Shown: positions 27,172 through 35,870, numbered from the stretch's first letter. The stretch is 49,594 bases of DNA from Candidatus Thalassospirochaeta sargassi (GCA_028532855.1 JAQQAL010000052.1:1-49594), one strand, 5' to 3'. Numbers and translations are program-made. The notes: generated by a model from the sequence alone, not told the origin.

Positions 27172-27185
27172 TGTCGTTTGCATAA
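27156..27185 (+). promoter_or_regulatory. Perfect inverted repeat spanning the hydA stop and the CBS gene promoter region
   Basis: TTATGCAAA (27156-27164) and TTTGCATAA (27177-27185) are exact 9-bp complements around 12 nt that include the hydA stop codon. No T-run follows. A TATAAT sits 10 nt further on (27195-27200). It may be an operator for the CBS gene or a 3'-end stabilising hairpin of the hydrogenase mRNA. Confidence 0.45.
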
Positions 27186-27238
27186 AATATGGCTTATAAT
27201 ATCTATAAGTTTAATACTATATAGTTCAGGAGGACGAT

Positions 27239-27673
27239 ATGAACCTTGGAGATTTACTCAAAAAAAAGGGAGCTGATGTAGTAACAGTTAAAGCCAAGAA
27301 TACTGTGGAAACTGCTCTTGTCATAATGAATGAAAAACATATAGGGGCAGTAATAGCACTTGAAGAAGACGGTAAAATGGCTGGTATATTAAGTGAAAGA
27401 GATTTATTGAATGTTTGTCATAAATGCGGCGAGGTCAAATATGTTCATGAAATAATGACTCCCCGTGCCAAGGTAAAAACTCTGAGTCCCAAGGCCTCAC
27501 TTCAGGAGGCAATGAAGGTTTTTACCGATGCAAGAATCAGACATCTTCCGATTATGGATGGAGAAAAACTTGTAGGTATTATATCTATCGGAGATGCTGT
27601 TAAAGCAATGCTTGATGCGGTTGAGCAGGAAAATAAATACCTCAATGAATACATCACCGGTCAGAACATCTAA
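27239..27673 (+). CDS. CBS-domain pair protein
   Basis: A 144-residue protein made of two CBS motifs and little else. The first is VETALVIMNEKHIGAVIALEEDGKMAGILSERDL and the second SLQEAMKVFTDARIRHLPIMDGEKLVGIISIGDAV, each ending in the typical GI(L/I)S..D strand. Such stand-alone pairs bind adenine nucleotides (AMP, ATP, NAD) and act as energy sensors. CAGGAGG precedes the ATG. It lies 67 nt after hydA and ends at its own terminator. A partner protein cannot be named. Confidence 0.92.
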   Translation: MNLGDLLKKKGADVVTVKAKNTVETALVIMNEKHIGAVIALEEDGKMAGILSERDLLNVCHKCGEVKYVHEIMTPRAKVKTLSPKASLQEAMKVFTDARIRHLPIMDGEKLVGIISIGDAVKAMLDAVEQENKYLNEYITGQNI

Positions 27674-27697
27674 GAACCGACTCAATAACTGTAATTC

Positions 27698-27725
27698 AGG
27701 GGCTGCTTCTGCGGTCCCTTTTTTA
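27698..27725 (+). terminator. Rho-independent terminator after the CBS gene
   Basis: A 9-bp stem, 27698-27706 (AGGGGCTGC) with 27711-27719 (GCGGTCCCT), including two G-U pairs, a 4-nt TTCT loop and a T-run to 27725. It closes the hydrogenase-CBS region on the plus strand. Confidence 0.85.
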
Positions 27726-27733
27726 TTTAATTC

Positions 27734-29689
27734 TTAATCTACCTGCATCAGAAAATCAAATTCCTCATCATCAACTTCTCTTGCAAAACGCAATAATTCT
27801 TCATCGGAACAGTTTGCCATTTCATGGAAGGTCGTAGACTTGTCACTGTCGATATCCCTTCTGTAGTTAGGGTATGTTGTCTGATAGAACGCAAGCCTCT
27901 TTTTCCTGTGTATCCCCATCTCAATCATCTTGACAGCGGCCTGCCTTATAAGTTTCAATTTTTCAAGCAGGTCCTCTTCTGAATCGATACTCCATACACC
28001 CAGAGCTATAGGTTTTTCATCATTATTAATATCTCCGGAAAACTCACCTCGAAGTAATTCGTTTCTTGGTTTACCGAGGTATTGCGCGAAGTCGAGATGC
28101 TCGGCAAGCTTTCTGTCGGAAGCTCTGAAATTTCCGGTTTCAGGGTCCATAGTAAAAATAATTACATTTTCAAAGGCCTGACCATAACTTTTCAGTCTTG
28201 CTCCTGTATATAGATCTATATCCCCAACTGTATCAAGCAGATATGTTTTTCGCTTCTTAATATCTTTTGATATGTTAAACAGCCAATCGTTCAAAATTAC
28301 ACGCTCTGATTTAAGAGAGTAAATAAACTCCCTGAGTTTTTTTCCGCCGCCGGGATTTTCAAAGAATCCAAGAATTGTTCTGTATATTGATCTGATATTA
28401 TTATAATTACTGAACATTAGTATCAGGTCAAACATGAATATCTCCATTTTACGAAGCTGCCATATGTAAGTGATGATTTCGTTGCGTGTAAGCTTTTTCT
28501 CAAGGTTGAATTCTTCCCAGAGATCCTGAAATTCGCTGAATCTTCTATGCATCTTCATGTATCGCTGATCTATTCTCACTGTTGAATGATGAAACCGAAT
28601 CTTCCAACCGGTTCCCTTAGAACTGCTTTGAATACTGATATTCTCAGAGCCGAAGGTTGAGTAAATCTGGATTGTACCGAGACCTTCACCGGCCTTTCGA
28701 TGCTTAGTGGTCTTTCCTACGAACTCAGGACGTCCGCTATCATCCTTTTTAAGCAGATCTTCTGAAATACCGATACCGTTATCCCTGATAGAGAGTATTA
28801 TTTCGTCATTACGTTCCGCTAGTGATATCTTAAGAAACCCCTTTATGCCTTTTTCTTCTATCGCATCTAGTGAATTAGAAACTATATTTATCAAAGCCCG
28901 TCCTATGTTTTCATGGTAGCCAAGAACCGTTGCATTTTTTGTATTCAACTTAATTTGCAGGCAGCATTTTATATGAGAGGCCTGCACAAAGGGAACTATT
29001 CGGTCGAGGATTAAATCCCTGAGATTTACCTCATGCATAATCTTTCTTGAATCCCTGAAATAATTCAGCATATTTATCAGGGTAGTAGTCTCACGGTTTA
29101 TATCTTCAACGATTTTATCACAGTTTTCCGCGGAAAGAGAATCTACCATATGCGAGAGTAATCTTACAATCTTCCTGGCATCATGCCTGGTCTTTCCAAT
29201 CTCGGCAGATTCCGGTAAATCTTTTTTTTCCTTATCCCGCTTGTTCAGCAGCTTCTCTTTTGTTCCGGTTATAAGATAATACACCAGGTTCCTGTACACG
29301 ATTGATTCTCCGAGGGTGAATCCCTGTTCTTTAAAAAACTCGAGGGTATCTGGCTGCTTTTCCCAGAGGTAAAGGTATATCTCAGCATCGACAGGAACCA
29401 TATCAGCAAGATGATGAATAAACGCTTTTCCAATCCCGCGGCTTCTACCAAACGGGCTTACGACTATTTTGTATATATGAAATGTTTTTTGCTCAGCATC
29501 TGAGTACACCTGCATATAACCGAGAATCTCGCGTTCTTCTATCCATATATAACTGTGATCATAATCCTTTTCTATTTCAGAATCCCTGACATAGGGAGAA
29601 GGTATAATAAAAGTATCAAGGTTTAGAAGTGGATTTCTTCTTATTCTAGTTTCTATAGTCGGCGTAAGCTTGAAGATTTTTTCACTCAT
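27734..29689 (-). CDS. GNAT acetyltransferase fused to a GHKL (histidine-kinase-like) ATPase, uncharacterised C-terminus
   Basis: A 651-residue soluble protein with three regions. Residues about 45-140 are a GNAT fold with the acetyl-CoA loop GRSRGIGKAF (81-90). Residues about 165-370 combine a helical segment (RHDARKIVRLLSHMV, a His in a DHp- or Spo0B-like position) with a GHKL ATPase: N box NIVSNSLDAI (268-277), G1 DNGIG (303-307), G2 GEGLG (334-338). Residues about 371-651 are a mostly helical region I do not recognise, ending in an acidic tail. It has no membrane helix and no receiver domain. It is divergent from a small membrane protein gene with interleaved promoters. Function is unknown. 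Confidence 0.8.
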   Translation of the reverse strand: MSEKIFKLTPTIETRIRRNPLLNLDTFIIPSPYVRDSEIEKDYDHSYIWIEEREILGYMQVYSDAEQKTFHIYKIVVSPFGRSRGIGKAFIHHLADMVPVDAEIYLYLWEKQPDTLEFFKEQGFTLGESIVYRNLVYYLITGTKEKLLNKRDKEKKDLPESAEIGKTRHDARKIVRLLSHMVDSLSAENCDKIVEDINRETTTLINMLNYFRDSRKIMHEVNLRDLILDRIVPFVQASHIKCCLQIKLNTKNATVLGYHENIGRALINIVSNSLDAIEEKGIKGFLKISLAERNDEIILSIRDNGIGISEDLLKKDDSGRPEFVGKTTKHRKAGEGLGTIQIYSTFGSENISIQSSSKGTGWKIRFHHSTVRIDQRYMKMHRRFSEFQDLWEEFNLEKKLTRNEIITYIWQLRKMEIFMFDLILMFSNYNNIRSIYRTILGFFENPGGGKKLREFIYSLKSERVILNDWLFNISKDIKKRKTYLLDTVGDIDLYTGARLKSYGQAFENVIIFTMDPETGNFRASDRKLAEHLDFAQYLGKPRNELLRGEFSGDINNDEKPIALGVWSIDSEEDLLEKLKLIRQAAVKMIEMGIHRKKRLAFYQTTYPNYRRDIDSDKSTTFHEMANCSDEELLRFAREVDDEEFDFLMQVD

Positions 29690-29694
29690 ACCTT

Positions 29695-29723
29695 ATTGTA
29701 TATTACGCTTGACCACATGTGAA
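29695..29723 (-). promoter_or_regulatory. Leaderless-type promoter of the GNAT-GHKL gene
   Basis: On the minus strand TTCACA (29723-29718), a 17-nt spacer and TACAAT (29700-29695), then 5 nt to the ATG at 29689. Each box differs from consensus at one position. Its -35 region overlaps that of the divergent promoter. Confidence 0.55.
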
Positions 29724-29737
29724 GCAGTAAATACTAT
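29709..29737 (+). promoter_or_regulatory. Leaderless-type promoter of the divergent membrane protein gene
   Basis: TTGACC (29709-29714), a 17-nt spacer and TACTAT (29732-29737), then 6 nt to the ATG at 29744. No ribosome binding site is present. Confidence 0.6.
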
Positions 29738-29743
29738 GTGGGT

Positions 29744-30481
29744 ATGAATAAAAAATCTACAATACTACTCTCAGTTTCACTGGTTATAGCTTCTTTTGCT
29801 GTATTCGCAATTCACTTTATGATATTTCATGATTTTCATCATATCATGATTTATACTCTTCACGATTTAGCATTTCTTCCGCTTGAAGTCCTTTTCGTCA
29901 GCCTGATTCTTCACCGGATTATAGAATCCATACAGAAAAAACATATGCTTAATAAAATGAATATGGCTATTGGAATGTTTTTCAGTGAATGCGGTTCTGA
30001 ATTGCTGAAAGAAATAGTAAACCTGGATGATGATGCCAATGAAATAAGTTCCGCTCTTTTGATTCAAAACAGCTGGGAGAAAAACGATTACCGGAAAGCC
30101 CTGGTTGCGGTTGAAAAATTAGAAGGAGATCTCATTCTTAATTCTGAATCACTTCAGTCGTTAAAAACTCTCCTAACCGATAACCGTGCATTCATTCTTA
30201 GACTCCTTGAGAATCCGAACCTTTTGGAACATGAAGATTTTACAGACCTGCTCTGGGCGGTATTTCATTTGACCGAGGAACTGATTGCTAGGATTGATTT
30301 ATCGAATCTACCGGAAAATGATCTAAAACATGTTGAAATTGACATCATGAGAACATTCAAACTTCTTGTCCGTGAATGGCTCAAATATATGGAAAACCTG
30401 AAAAAGGGTTATCCATATCTATTTTCTATGGCGGTCAGAACAAATCCGATGGATAAAAATGCGGATCCGGTTTTTCATTAA
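29744..30481 (+). CDS. Conserved-looking small membrane protein of unknown function
   Basis: A 245-residue protein with two hydrophobic helices in the first 60 residues (about 5-25 and 33-57) joined by a His-rich short loop (IFHDFHHI), then a soluble, acidic, helical domain of about 185 residues (for example NSWEKNDYRKALVAVEKLEGDL). I do not recognise a family. The ATG at 29744 fits the promoter; a GTG two codons earlier is possible. It is paired divergently with the GNAT-GHKL gene and may be its membrane partner, which is inference from position only. Confidence 0.7.
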   Translation: MNKKSTILLSVSLVIASFAVFAIHFMIFHDFHHIMIYTLHDLAFLPLEVLFVSLILHRIIESIQKKHMLNKMNMAIGMFFSECGSELLKEIVNLDDDANEISSALLIQNSWEKNDYRKALVAVEKLEGDLILNSESLQSLKTLLTDNRAFILRLLENPNLLEHEDFTDLLWAVFHLTEELIARIDLSNLPENDLKHVEIDIMRTFKLLVREWLKYMENLKKGYPYLFSMAVRTNPMDKNADPVFH

Positions 30482-30778
30482 TTATGCAGTGAAATATACC
30501 GGATCAAATAATCTTCCGTATCGGCTCTTTTCCATCCACGGAGCAACAGATTCCCGCCATTTCAGGTAATGCGGTGTTTCTTTGTGAGCCTTTACGGAAT
30601 CTATATCCTTGTATATTTCGTAGATTAAAAACAAACCCTCTGTATCGCTCGAACGACTTAAATCCCATCTGATATTTCCCGGTTCTTTAATTGTCCCCTT
30701 GTGATTGTCCTCAGACGCTTCAATAAAATTCTGTTCAAAACCGTTTTTAACATAAACTTCTACACAATAAGCGATCAT
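30482..30778 (-). CDS. ABM-domain (putative quinol monooxygenase) small protein
   Basis: A 98-residue dimeric alpha-beta barrel of the antibiotic biosynthesis monooxygenase type, like YgiN or LsrG: VEVYVKNGFEQNFIEASEDNHKGTIKEPGNIRWDLSRSSDTEGLFLIYEIYKD, then HKETPHYLKW. These cofactor-free enzymes act on quinols or small aldehydes or ketones. The exact substrate is unclear. AGGAG precedes the ATG. Its start overlaps the -35 box of the divergent fusion gene. Confidence 0.85.
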   Translation of the reverse strand: MIAYCVEVYVKNGFEQNFIEASEDNHKGTIKEPGNIRWDLSRSSDTEGLFLIYEIYKDIDSVKAHKETPHYLKWRESVAPWMEKSRYGRLFDPVYFTA

Positions 30779-30807
30779 TGAAATACTCCTGTTTTTTTTA
30801 TTATAAT
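30778..30807 (+). promoter_or_regulatory. Leaderless-type promoter of the transporter-ferritin fusion gene
   Basis: TTGAAA (30778-30783), an 18-nt spacer and a perfect TATAAT (30802-30807), then 6 nt to the ATG at 30814. No ribosome site is seen. The -35 box shares bases with the start codon of the divergent ABM gene. Confidence 0.65.
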
Positions 30808-30813
30808 CTGATT

Positions 30814-31542
30814 ATGGATATACGAATAATACTTTCAACTTTTTTTGTTATTTTTCTTGCCGAGCTTGGAGATAAAACCCAGTTTGCAGCAATGGCGGCA
30901 TCTGCGGGCAGTAATCAGCCCGGCTCAGTTCTTATCGGAACTATTCTGGCCCTTTCCTTATCTTCGGTTATAGCAGTAGCAGCAGGTTCACTTATAGGGA
31001 AATATATTCCCATAAAATATATCAAAATCGCCGCGGGTGCTCTTTTTATTATATTCGGCGTTTTGTATCTTAGAGAGGCTCTTATACCTGAACAGGAAGA
31101 ATCTGTTTCAGAAACATCATCCTTCAGTATATTTAATCAAACCGTGGTTAGGGCTGCATCTGCTTTTGAAGAGAATGAAATAATCATGCTTGAAGCTGCA
31201 ATTGAAGTATTGGAAGATAAACAGCATATCGAAGTTATGTATAACATTCTGGCTGATGAAAAAAACCATCTTGAATCCGTATCTGAACTGAAAGTGAATG
31301 ACTTCAAGCCTGAACCTGAACCGGAAGAACTGGAAAAAATCCTACTGCTTGATGAAGCATTTGCCTGCAGTGAGGATGAGGAATGCCTGCTTAAAGATAT
31401 TTATGACAGAGAAACTGCAATGGCTGATTTTTACCGGATAAGCGCGGCAAAATCTAGTGTTCCTGCAGTTAAAAATGCTCTTACAAAGCTGTACAAAGAA
31501 GAGAAACGTCACGCATCAGAGATAGCAGCATTGCTGGTTTGA
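30814..31542 (+). CDS. Single-repeat GDT1/UPF0016 transporter domain fused to a ferritin-like di-iron domain
   Basis: A 242-residue protein. Residues 1-90 hold three membrane helices with the family motif ELGDKTQ (17-23) of the TMEM165/GDT1/MneA cation transporters. Most members carry two such motifs; here there is one, so a homodimer is implied. Residues about 105-242 are a four-helix ferritin/rubrerythrin-like domain with DEKNH (148-152, ExxH), DRET (198-201) and EEKRH (229-233, ExxH) as likely metal ligands. The ATG at 30814 fits the promoter and the transporter start; the frame is open further upstream but lacks signals. It may couple Mn or Fe export to oxidation or sensing of the metal. 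Confidence 0.85.
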   Translation: MDIRIILSTFFVIFLAELGDKTQFAAMAASAGSNQPGSVLIGTILALSLSSVIAVAAGSLIGKYIPIKYIKIAAGALFIIFGVLYLREALIPEQEESVSETSSFSIFNQTVVRAASAFEENEIIMLEAAIEVLEDKQHIEVMYNILADEKNHLESVSELKVNDFKPEPEPEELEKILLLDEAFACSEDEECLLKDIYDRETAMADFYRISAAKSSVPAVKNALTKLYKEEKRHASEIAALLV

Positions 31543-31544
31543 TA

Positions 31545-32465
31545 TCAGCCACCGCATCTGTTACATGCTTTTCCGATCTTTTCGTTGGTATAATACCCGT
31601 TTTTTGTATTACCGTAGTATTCGCAGCTGCTGTTATGTCTTGTACCTGAAGATGTGTTTATCCAGTAAAGGGGCAGGGTCGCCGCTTCTTCAACCTTCTT
31701 TACCTTACCGGTGAATCTGAACTCGGTCCAGTTCCATTTTGAAATATCAACCCTTGTCTCCAGCAAGGTTTCAATGTTGTCCGGGAGCTGATAGAATAAA
31801 TCTAAACCTGTGACGTTTTCTATATCATTTATATTTACAATATATTCCTCAATCTCATCGAGCTCATCGTCGTTAGGGATAATAAAACCAATAGCTTGTT
31901 TTATATCATCACCATATACAAGCACAGCCTTGAAAAAAGAGTCCGGTACTGCGACCCTGTTTCTGCCGATAGTCTTTAATACTTCCTCAGTAAATATTGG
32001 ACCTGTAATCACATAGATACTATCATAATCCCAGGCCCAGGTCCTGACGTAATTTTCCAGATCAAGCCAAATCCCGCGATTGAGCTGCGGCACCTGCGGC
32101 GACATATTGCTCAAATAGAATGACGCAGCCATTGCCTCTTCTGAAATTTTCAGATCGCCGGCCGGGACCAGATGTCCTCTGTCATACCCGGACCCTCTGT
32201 AATCAGATAATTCCGCAGAACCGGTTTCAATAGAGGGATCTACTTTGAAACTGTCTATCCGCGGGAAAGCACCTGTGAGCTCTTCGCGTGTTAACTCATA
32301 AGCAGCCCAGTCAGCCTGCTCAAAGTACTCATTGTATTTCAGTTTATACCAGTGATGGTCGGTTATTTCTGATTCATCGCATAGCGGCAGCTCCAGCGAC
32401 TGAGCGAAGATAAAGGGTGCAGTTAATAAAAGTATCAGGATAAATGTATTTCTTTTTGGTCCCAT
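31545..32465 (-). CDS. Secreted DNA/RNA non-specific endonuclease (NUC1 type)
   Basis: A 306-residue protein with a signal peptide (KRNTFILILLLTAPFIFAQS, residues 4-23) and a beta-beta-alpha-metal nuclease domain with the catalytic DRGH (95-98) and the downstream Asn in NMSPQVPQLNRGIW. The C-terminal 45 residues are Cys-rich (RHNSSCEYYGNTKNG, CNRCGG), a tail often seen on such bacterial nucleases. The chosen ATG (32465) sets the signal peptide; the longer frame to 32552 is not supported. It probably degrades extracellular nucleic acid for nutrition. Convergent with the fusion gene, 2 nt apart. Confidence 0.9.
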   Translation of the reverse strand: MGPKRNTFILILLLTAPFIFAQSLELPLCDESEITDHHWYKLKYNEYFEQADWAAYELTREELTGAFPRIDSFKVDPSIETGSAELSDYRGSGYDRGHLVPAGDLKISEEAMAASFYLSNMSPQVPQLNRGIWLDLENYVRTWAWDYDSIYVITGPIFTEEVLKTIGRNRVAVPDSFFKAVLVYGDDIKQAIGFIIPNDDELDEIEEYIVNINDIENVTGLDLFYQLPDNIETLLETRVDISKWNWTEFRFTGKVKKVEEAATLPLYWINTSSGTRHNSSCEYYGNTKNGYYTNEKIGKACNRCGG

Positions 32466-32472
32466 TATTAAT

Positions 32473-32501
32473 AGTATAACCAAACTCTTAAAGCGTGGGA
32501 A
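32473..32501 (-). promoter_or_regulatory. Possible leaderless promoter of the nuclease gene
   Basis: On the minus strand TTCCCA (32501-32496), a 17-nt spacer and TATACT (32478-32473), then 7 nt to the ATG at 32465. No Shine-Dalgarno sequence. Confidence 0.45.
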
Positions 32502-32598
32502 TAAGTACAGATATTTAAATGCTCTGTTAGAGAATGCAGGATAACACAGCAAATGATTTAATGTATCTTAAAATGCTAAAAATTTTTTAGAGCAAAAC

Positions 32599-32627
32599 TT
32601 GAAAATTTTCAGCATCATGAATATCTT
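32599..32627 (+). promoter_or_regulatory. Leaderless-type promoter of the glycosyltransferase operon
   Basis: TTGAAA (32599-32604), a 17-nt spacer and TATCTT (32622-32627), then 6 nt to the ATG at 32634. No ribosome binding site. Confidence 0.6.
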
Positions 32628-32633
32628 TTATTT

Positions 32634-34859
32634 ATGAAAAATATAAGAATAATGTGTATCGGGAATTACCCCCCCCGTCAATGTGGTATAGCAACCTTTA
32701 CAAGGAATTTTTCAGAATCGATTGTTAATAACACGCTGGAAAAAAACGTTAAAAGTGAAGTTCGAATCATTGCATTAAATGAACAGGTCCATGAGTACTC
32801 ATATCCAGAGGAGGTTACTCATGTCATCAATAAAAATCATATTAATGATTACATAGAGGCTGTAAATTATATTAATTTCAGCAATTCTGATATTTGCGTT
32901 CTTCAGCATGAGTTCGGTATTTATGGAGGAGACAGTGGCGTTTTTATTCTACCGCTCATCAACAGGTTGAAAATACCGTTAGTGGTAATAATGCATACTG
33001 TGCTGAAAGAACCTTCATACGATCAGAGAAATATAATTATTGAAATAGGCAGGCGCGCTGACAAAATTGTGGTGATGAATCAGATAGCAGTTGATATTCT
33101 GAACTCTGTATACAGCATTCCTCTTGAAAATATCGAAGTTATTGAACATGGAGTTCCAGATTTTAATTTTACCCAAAATAATTATAACAAACATAAGTTC
33201 CATGTTGAAAAGAAAAAAACACTTCTGACTTTTGGACTTCTAAGCAGGAATAAGGGGATTGAAACTGTAATAAATGCTCTTCCGATGGTTGTTGAGCGGC
33301 ATCCGGAGGTCCTTTATATAGTCCTTGGGAAAACACATCCTTCTGTAGCTAAGGTATCAGGAGAAGAGTATAGAAATTATTTAAAACTTCTAGTCCGTAA
33401 AAATAATCTCTCAAGACATGTTTACTTTGATGACCAATTCGTAAGCACAAATGAACTGCTGAGTTATTTATCAGCAGCCGATATATATATTACTCCATAC
33501 CTTGAAGAAGCTCAAATTACAAGCGGAACATTATCTTATGCTGTAGGTGCAGGTGCTGCAGTGATTTCAACTCCGTATTGGCATGCAAAATCTCTTCTCG
33601 CAGATGGTCGAGGCCGGTTGTTTGATTTCCATGATTCCGATGCACTTGCAGATATTATAAATGAACTGCTGGATAATCCAGATGAACTTAATAGCTTAAG
33701 AAAAAAGGCTTATGCTTATGGTAGAAAGACTATATGGCCGGAAATTGGTAAGAAGTATATTGATCTTATAACCAATGTTGTGGAATCTTATTCCGGTTCT
33801 AATATTAATGAAGAACCAATCATCAATCAGCTTTTACTTCCAAAGTTTAATCTTGAACACGTGAAAAGAATGACTGACAGCACGGGAATTCTGCAACATG
33901 CAAAATACAACATTCCCAGATTTAAAGAGGGTTATTGTCTTGATGATAATTCCAGGGCTTTATTAATGACGACACTGGCTTATAAGCAGATGAAAAGCCC
34001 TGAAGCATTAGATCTAATGCCTTTTTACCTGAGTTACATACAGTACATGCAGAACAACGATGGTACATTCAGAAATTTCTTAAGTTTTGAAAGAAAGTTC
34101 CTGGATAAACAGGGCTCGGAGGATTCATTCGGCAGAACAATCTGGGCTTTAGGAGAACTCGTACGCTTTCCGCCGAACGACGCCTATTATGAACTTACAA
34201 AAGAAATGTTTGCTAAAGCATATCCAAATTTTAATAAGCTAAAATTTTTGAGAGGCATTGCAAACACAACTGTAGGAATATGCAGCTGGATAAGCCGATT
34301 TCCATGGGATGAGGGAATGGTTGATATATTAAATAAGCTTACTGATAAAATCACAGCAATGTATGAAAAACACTCCAGTGATGAGTGGCAGTGGTTTGAA
34401 CCTGAGCTTTCTTATGACAACGGTATAATCCCCCTGGCGCTTTTTTCTTCCTATAAAATAACCAAAGACGCGAAAGTACTAGACATTGCTGAGAAAACAC
34501 TGAATTTTCTTGAGCAAAAAACCTTCAGAGATGGTTATCTTTCATTGATCGGTAATGACGGATGGTATAAGAAGGACGGAAAAAAATCAGACTTCGATCA
34601 GCAGCCTATCGACGCCATGGCTATGGTGTTAATGTATCACAAAGCATTTGAGGTTACGAAAAAAGAACTATATTTAAAAAATATGTTCAGTTCATTCATG
34701 TGGTTTTTAGGTGAAAACGATCTTTGTATTCCGATTTATGATTTTCAAACTCATGGATGCAATGACGGCCTTAAAAAAACCGGGGTCAACAGAAACCAGG
34801 GAGCTGAGAGCACTCTTGCCTACTTAATTGCAAAACTTACAGTGCTCTCCGGGACTTAG
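32634..34859 (+). CDS. GT4 glycosyltransferase with C-terminal alpha/alpha-barrel-like domain
   Basis: A 741-residue cytosolic protein. Residues about 1-385 are a GT-B glycosyltransferase: YPPRQCGIATFTRNFSESI near the N-terminus (acceptor side), LLTFGLLSRNKGIETVI and YLEEAQITSGTLSYAVGAGAAVIST in the nucleotide-sugar half. Residues about 400-741 are helical with repeated aromatic and acidic motifs (YCLDDNSRALL, QNNDGTFRNFLSF, WQWFEPELSYDNGI, NQGAESTLAYL), resembling a six-hairpin barrel of the kind found in glycosidases. It stands before a second GT4 and a GH130 gene. Donor and acceptor are not known. Confidence 0.88.
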   Translation: MKNIRIMCIGNYPPRQCGIATFTRNFSESIVNNTLEKNVKSEVRIIALNEQVHEYSYPEEVTHVINKNHINDYIEAVNYINFSNSDICVLQHEFGIYGGDSGVFILPLINRLKIPLVVIMHTVLKEPSYDQRNIIIEIGRRADKIVVMNQIAVDILNSVYSIPLENIEVIEHGVPDFNFTQNNYNKHKFHVEKKKTLLTFGLLSRNKGIETVINALPMVVERHPEVLYIVLGKTHPSVAKVSGEEYRNYLKLLVRKNNLSRHVYFDDQFVSTNELLSYLSAADIYITPYLEEAQITSGTLSYAVGAGAAVISTPYWHAKSLLADGRGRLFDFHDSDALADIINELLDNPDELNSLRKKAYAYGRKTIWPEIGKKYIDLITNVVESYSGSNINEEPIINQLLLPKFNLEHVKRMTDSTGILQHAKYNIPRFKEGYCLDDNSRALLMTTLAYKQMKSPEALDLMPFYLSYIQYMQNNDGTFRNFLSFERKFLDKQGSEDSFGRTIWALGELVRFPPNDAYYELTKEMFAKAYPNFNKLKFLRGIANTTVGICSWISRFPWDEGMVDILNKLTDKITAMYEKHSSDEWQWFEPELSYDNGIIPLALFSSYKITKDAKVLDIAEKTLNFLEQKTFRDGYLSLIGNDGWYKKDGKKSDFDQQPIDAMAMVLMYHKAFEVTKKELYLKNMFSSFMWFLGENDLCIPIYDFQTHGCNDGLKKTGVNRNQGAESTLAYLIAKLTVLSGT

Positions 34860-34862
34860 TTT

Positions 34863-35870
34863 ATGAAGATAGCGGTATTATCTCCGATATCCTGGCGAAC
34901 ACCACCAAGGCGCTACGGACCGTGGGAGCAGGTTGCCTCCAATATAGCAGAAGGTCTTGTAGACGCCGGGCATGACGTAACACTTTTTGCGACAGAAGAT
35001 TCTGTTACATCAGGGAGGCTTGAATCAATATGCAGACACCCATGCTCCGAGGACAATACACTTGATCCAAAGGTCTGGGAATGTCTACATATTGCAAATC
35101 TAATGGAGCATTCAGATGAATTTGACATAATACACAACAATTTTGATTTTTTACCGCTGACATATTCAAAATTGATAAAGCCCCCTATGCTCACAACAAT
35201 ACACGGGTTTTCTTCACCTGAAATCCTGCCGGTTTATAAAAAATACAATGACAATAATGCGTATGTTTCGATAAGTGATGCCGATAGGAGCCCTGAGCTG
35301 TCTTATGTCGCAACTGTGTATAATGGGATTAAGATTGATGAGTTCACCTTCAACGACCAGGGAGGAGATTATCTGCTTTTTTTTGGTAGAATCCACCCTG
35401 ATAAAGGCACTTATGAGGCAATACAAATAGCACAAAAATCAGGGCTGAGATTAATAATCTCCGGACTTATACAGGACCGGAATTATTTTAAAGAAAGGGT
35501 AGAGCCTTATCTAAATGAAAACATTTTGTTCATTGGAAACTCCGGACCGGAAAAACGTAACAGGCTGCTTGGCGGAGCGCTGGCTCTGCTTCACCCAATT
35601 AATTTTGAGGAGCCGTTCGGGTTAAGTGTAGCCGAAGCAATGATTTGCGGAACACCTGTTATCGCCTTCAATAAAGGTTCGATGCCCGAGTTAATCCGTC
35701 ACTCTAAAACCGGATTTATAGTCGAATCAGTTAATGAAGCTGCTGATGCTGTGACCGCAGTCAATACAATTAATAGAATCGAGTGCAGGGACTGGGCGGT
35801 TAAAAATTTCTCACAGGAAAAGATGATTGACTCATATATAAAAATATACGATCAAATTGTCAATCTATAA
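34863..35870 (+). CDS. GT4 glycosyltransferase
   Basis: A 335-residue GT-B enzyme: MKIAVLSPISWRTPPRRYGPWEQVASNIAEGL at the acceptor end, LTTIHGF, then LLFFGRIHPDKGTYEAI and the donor site NFEEPFGLSVAEAMICGTPVIAFNKGSMPELI with the EX7E-type Glu pair. It follows the first glycosyltransferase by 3 nt with no ribosome site, so it is probably translated by coupling. Its end overlaps the convergent GH130 gene by 11 nt. Likely partners of the GH130 enzyme in making or recycling a glycan. Confidence 0.9.
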   Translation: MKIAVLSPISWRTPPRRYGPWEQVASNIAEGLVDAGHDVTLFATEDSVTSGRLESICRHPCSEDNTLDPKVWECLHIANLMEHSDEFDIIHNNFDFLPLTYSKLIKPPMLTTIHGFSSPEILPVYKKYNDNNAYVSISDADRSPELSYVATVYNGIKIDEFTFNDQGGDYLLFFGRIHPDKGTYEAIQIAQKSGLRLIISGLIQDRNYFKERVEPYLNENILFIGNSGPEKRNRLLGGALALLHPINFEEPFGLSVAEAMICGTPVIAFNKGSMPELIRHSKTGFIVESVNEAADAVTAVNTINRIECRDWAVKNFSQEKMIDSYIKIYDQIVNL

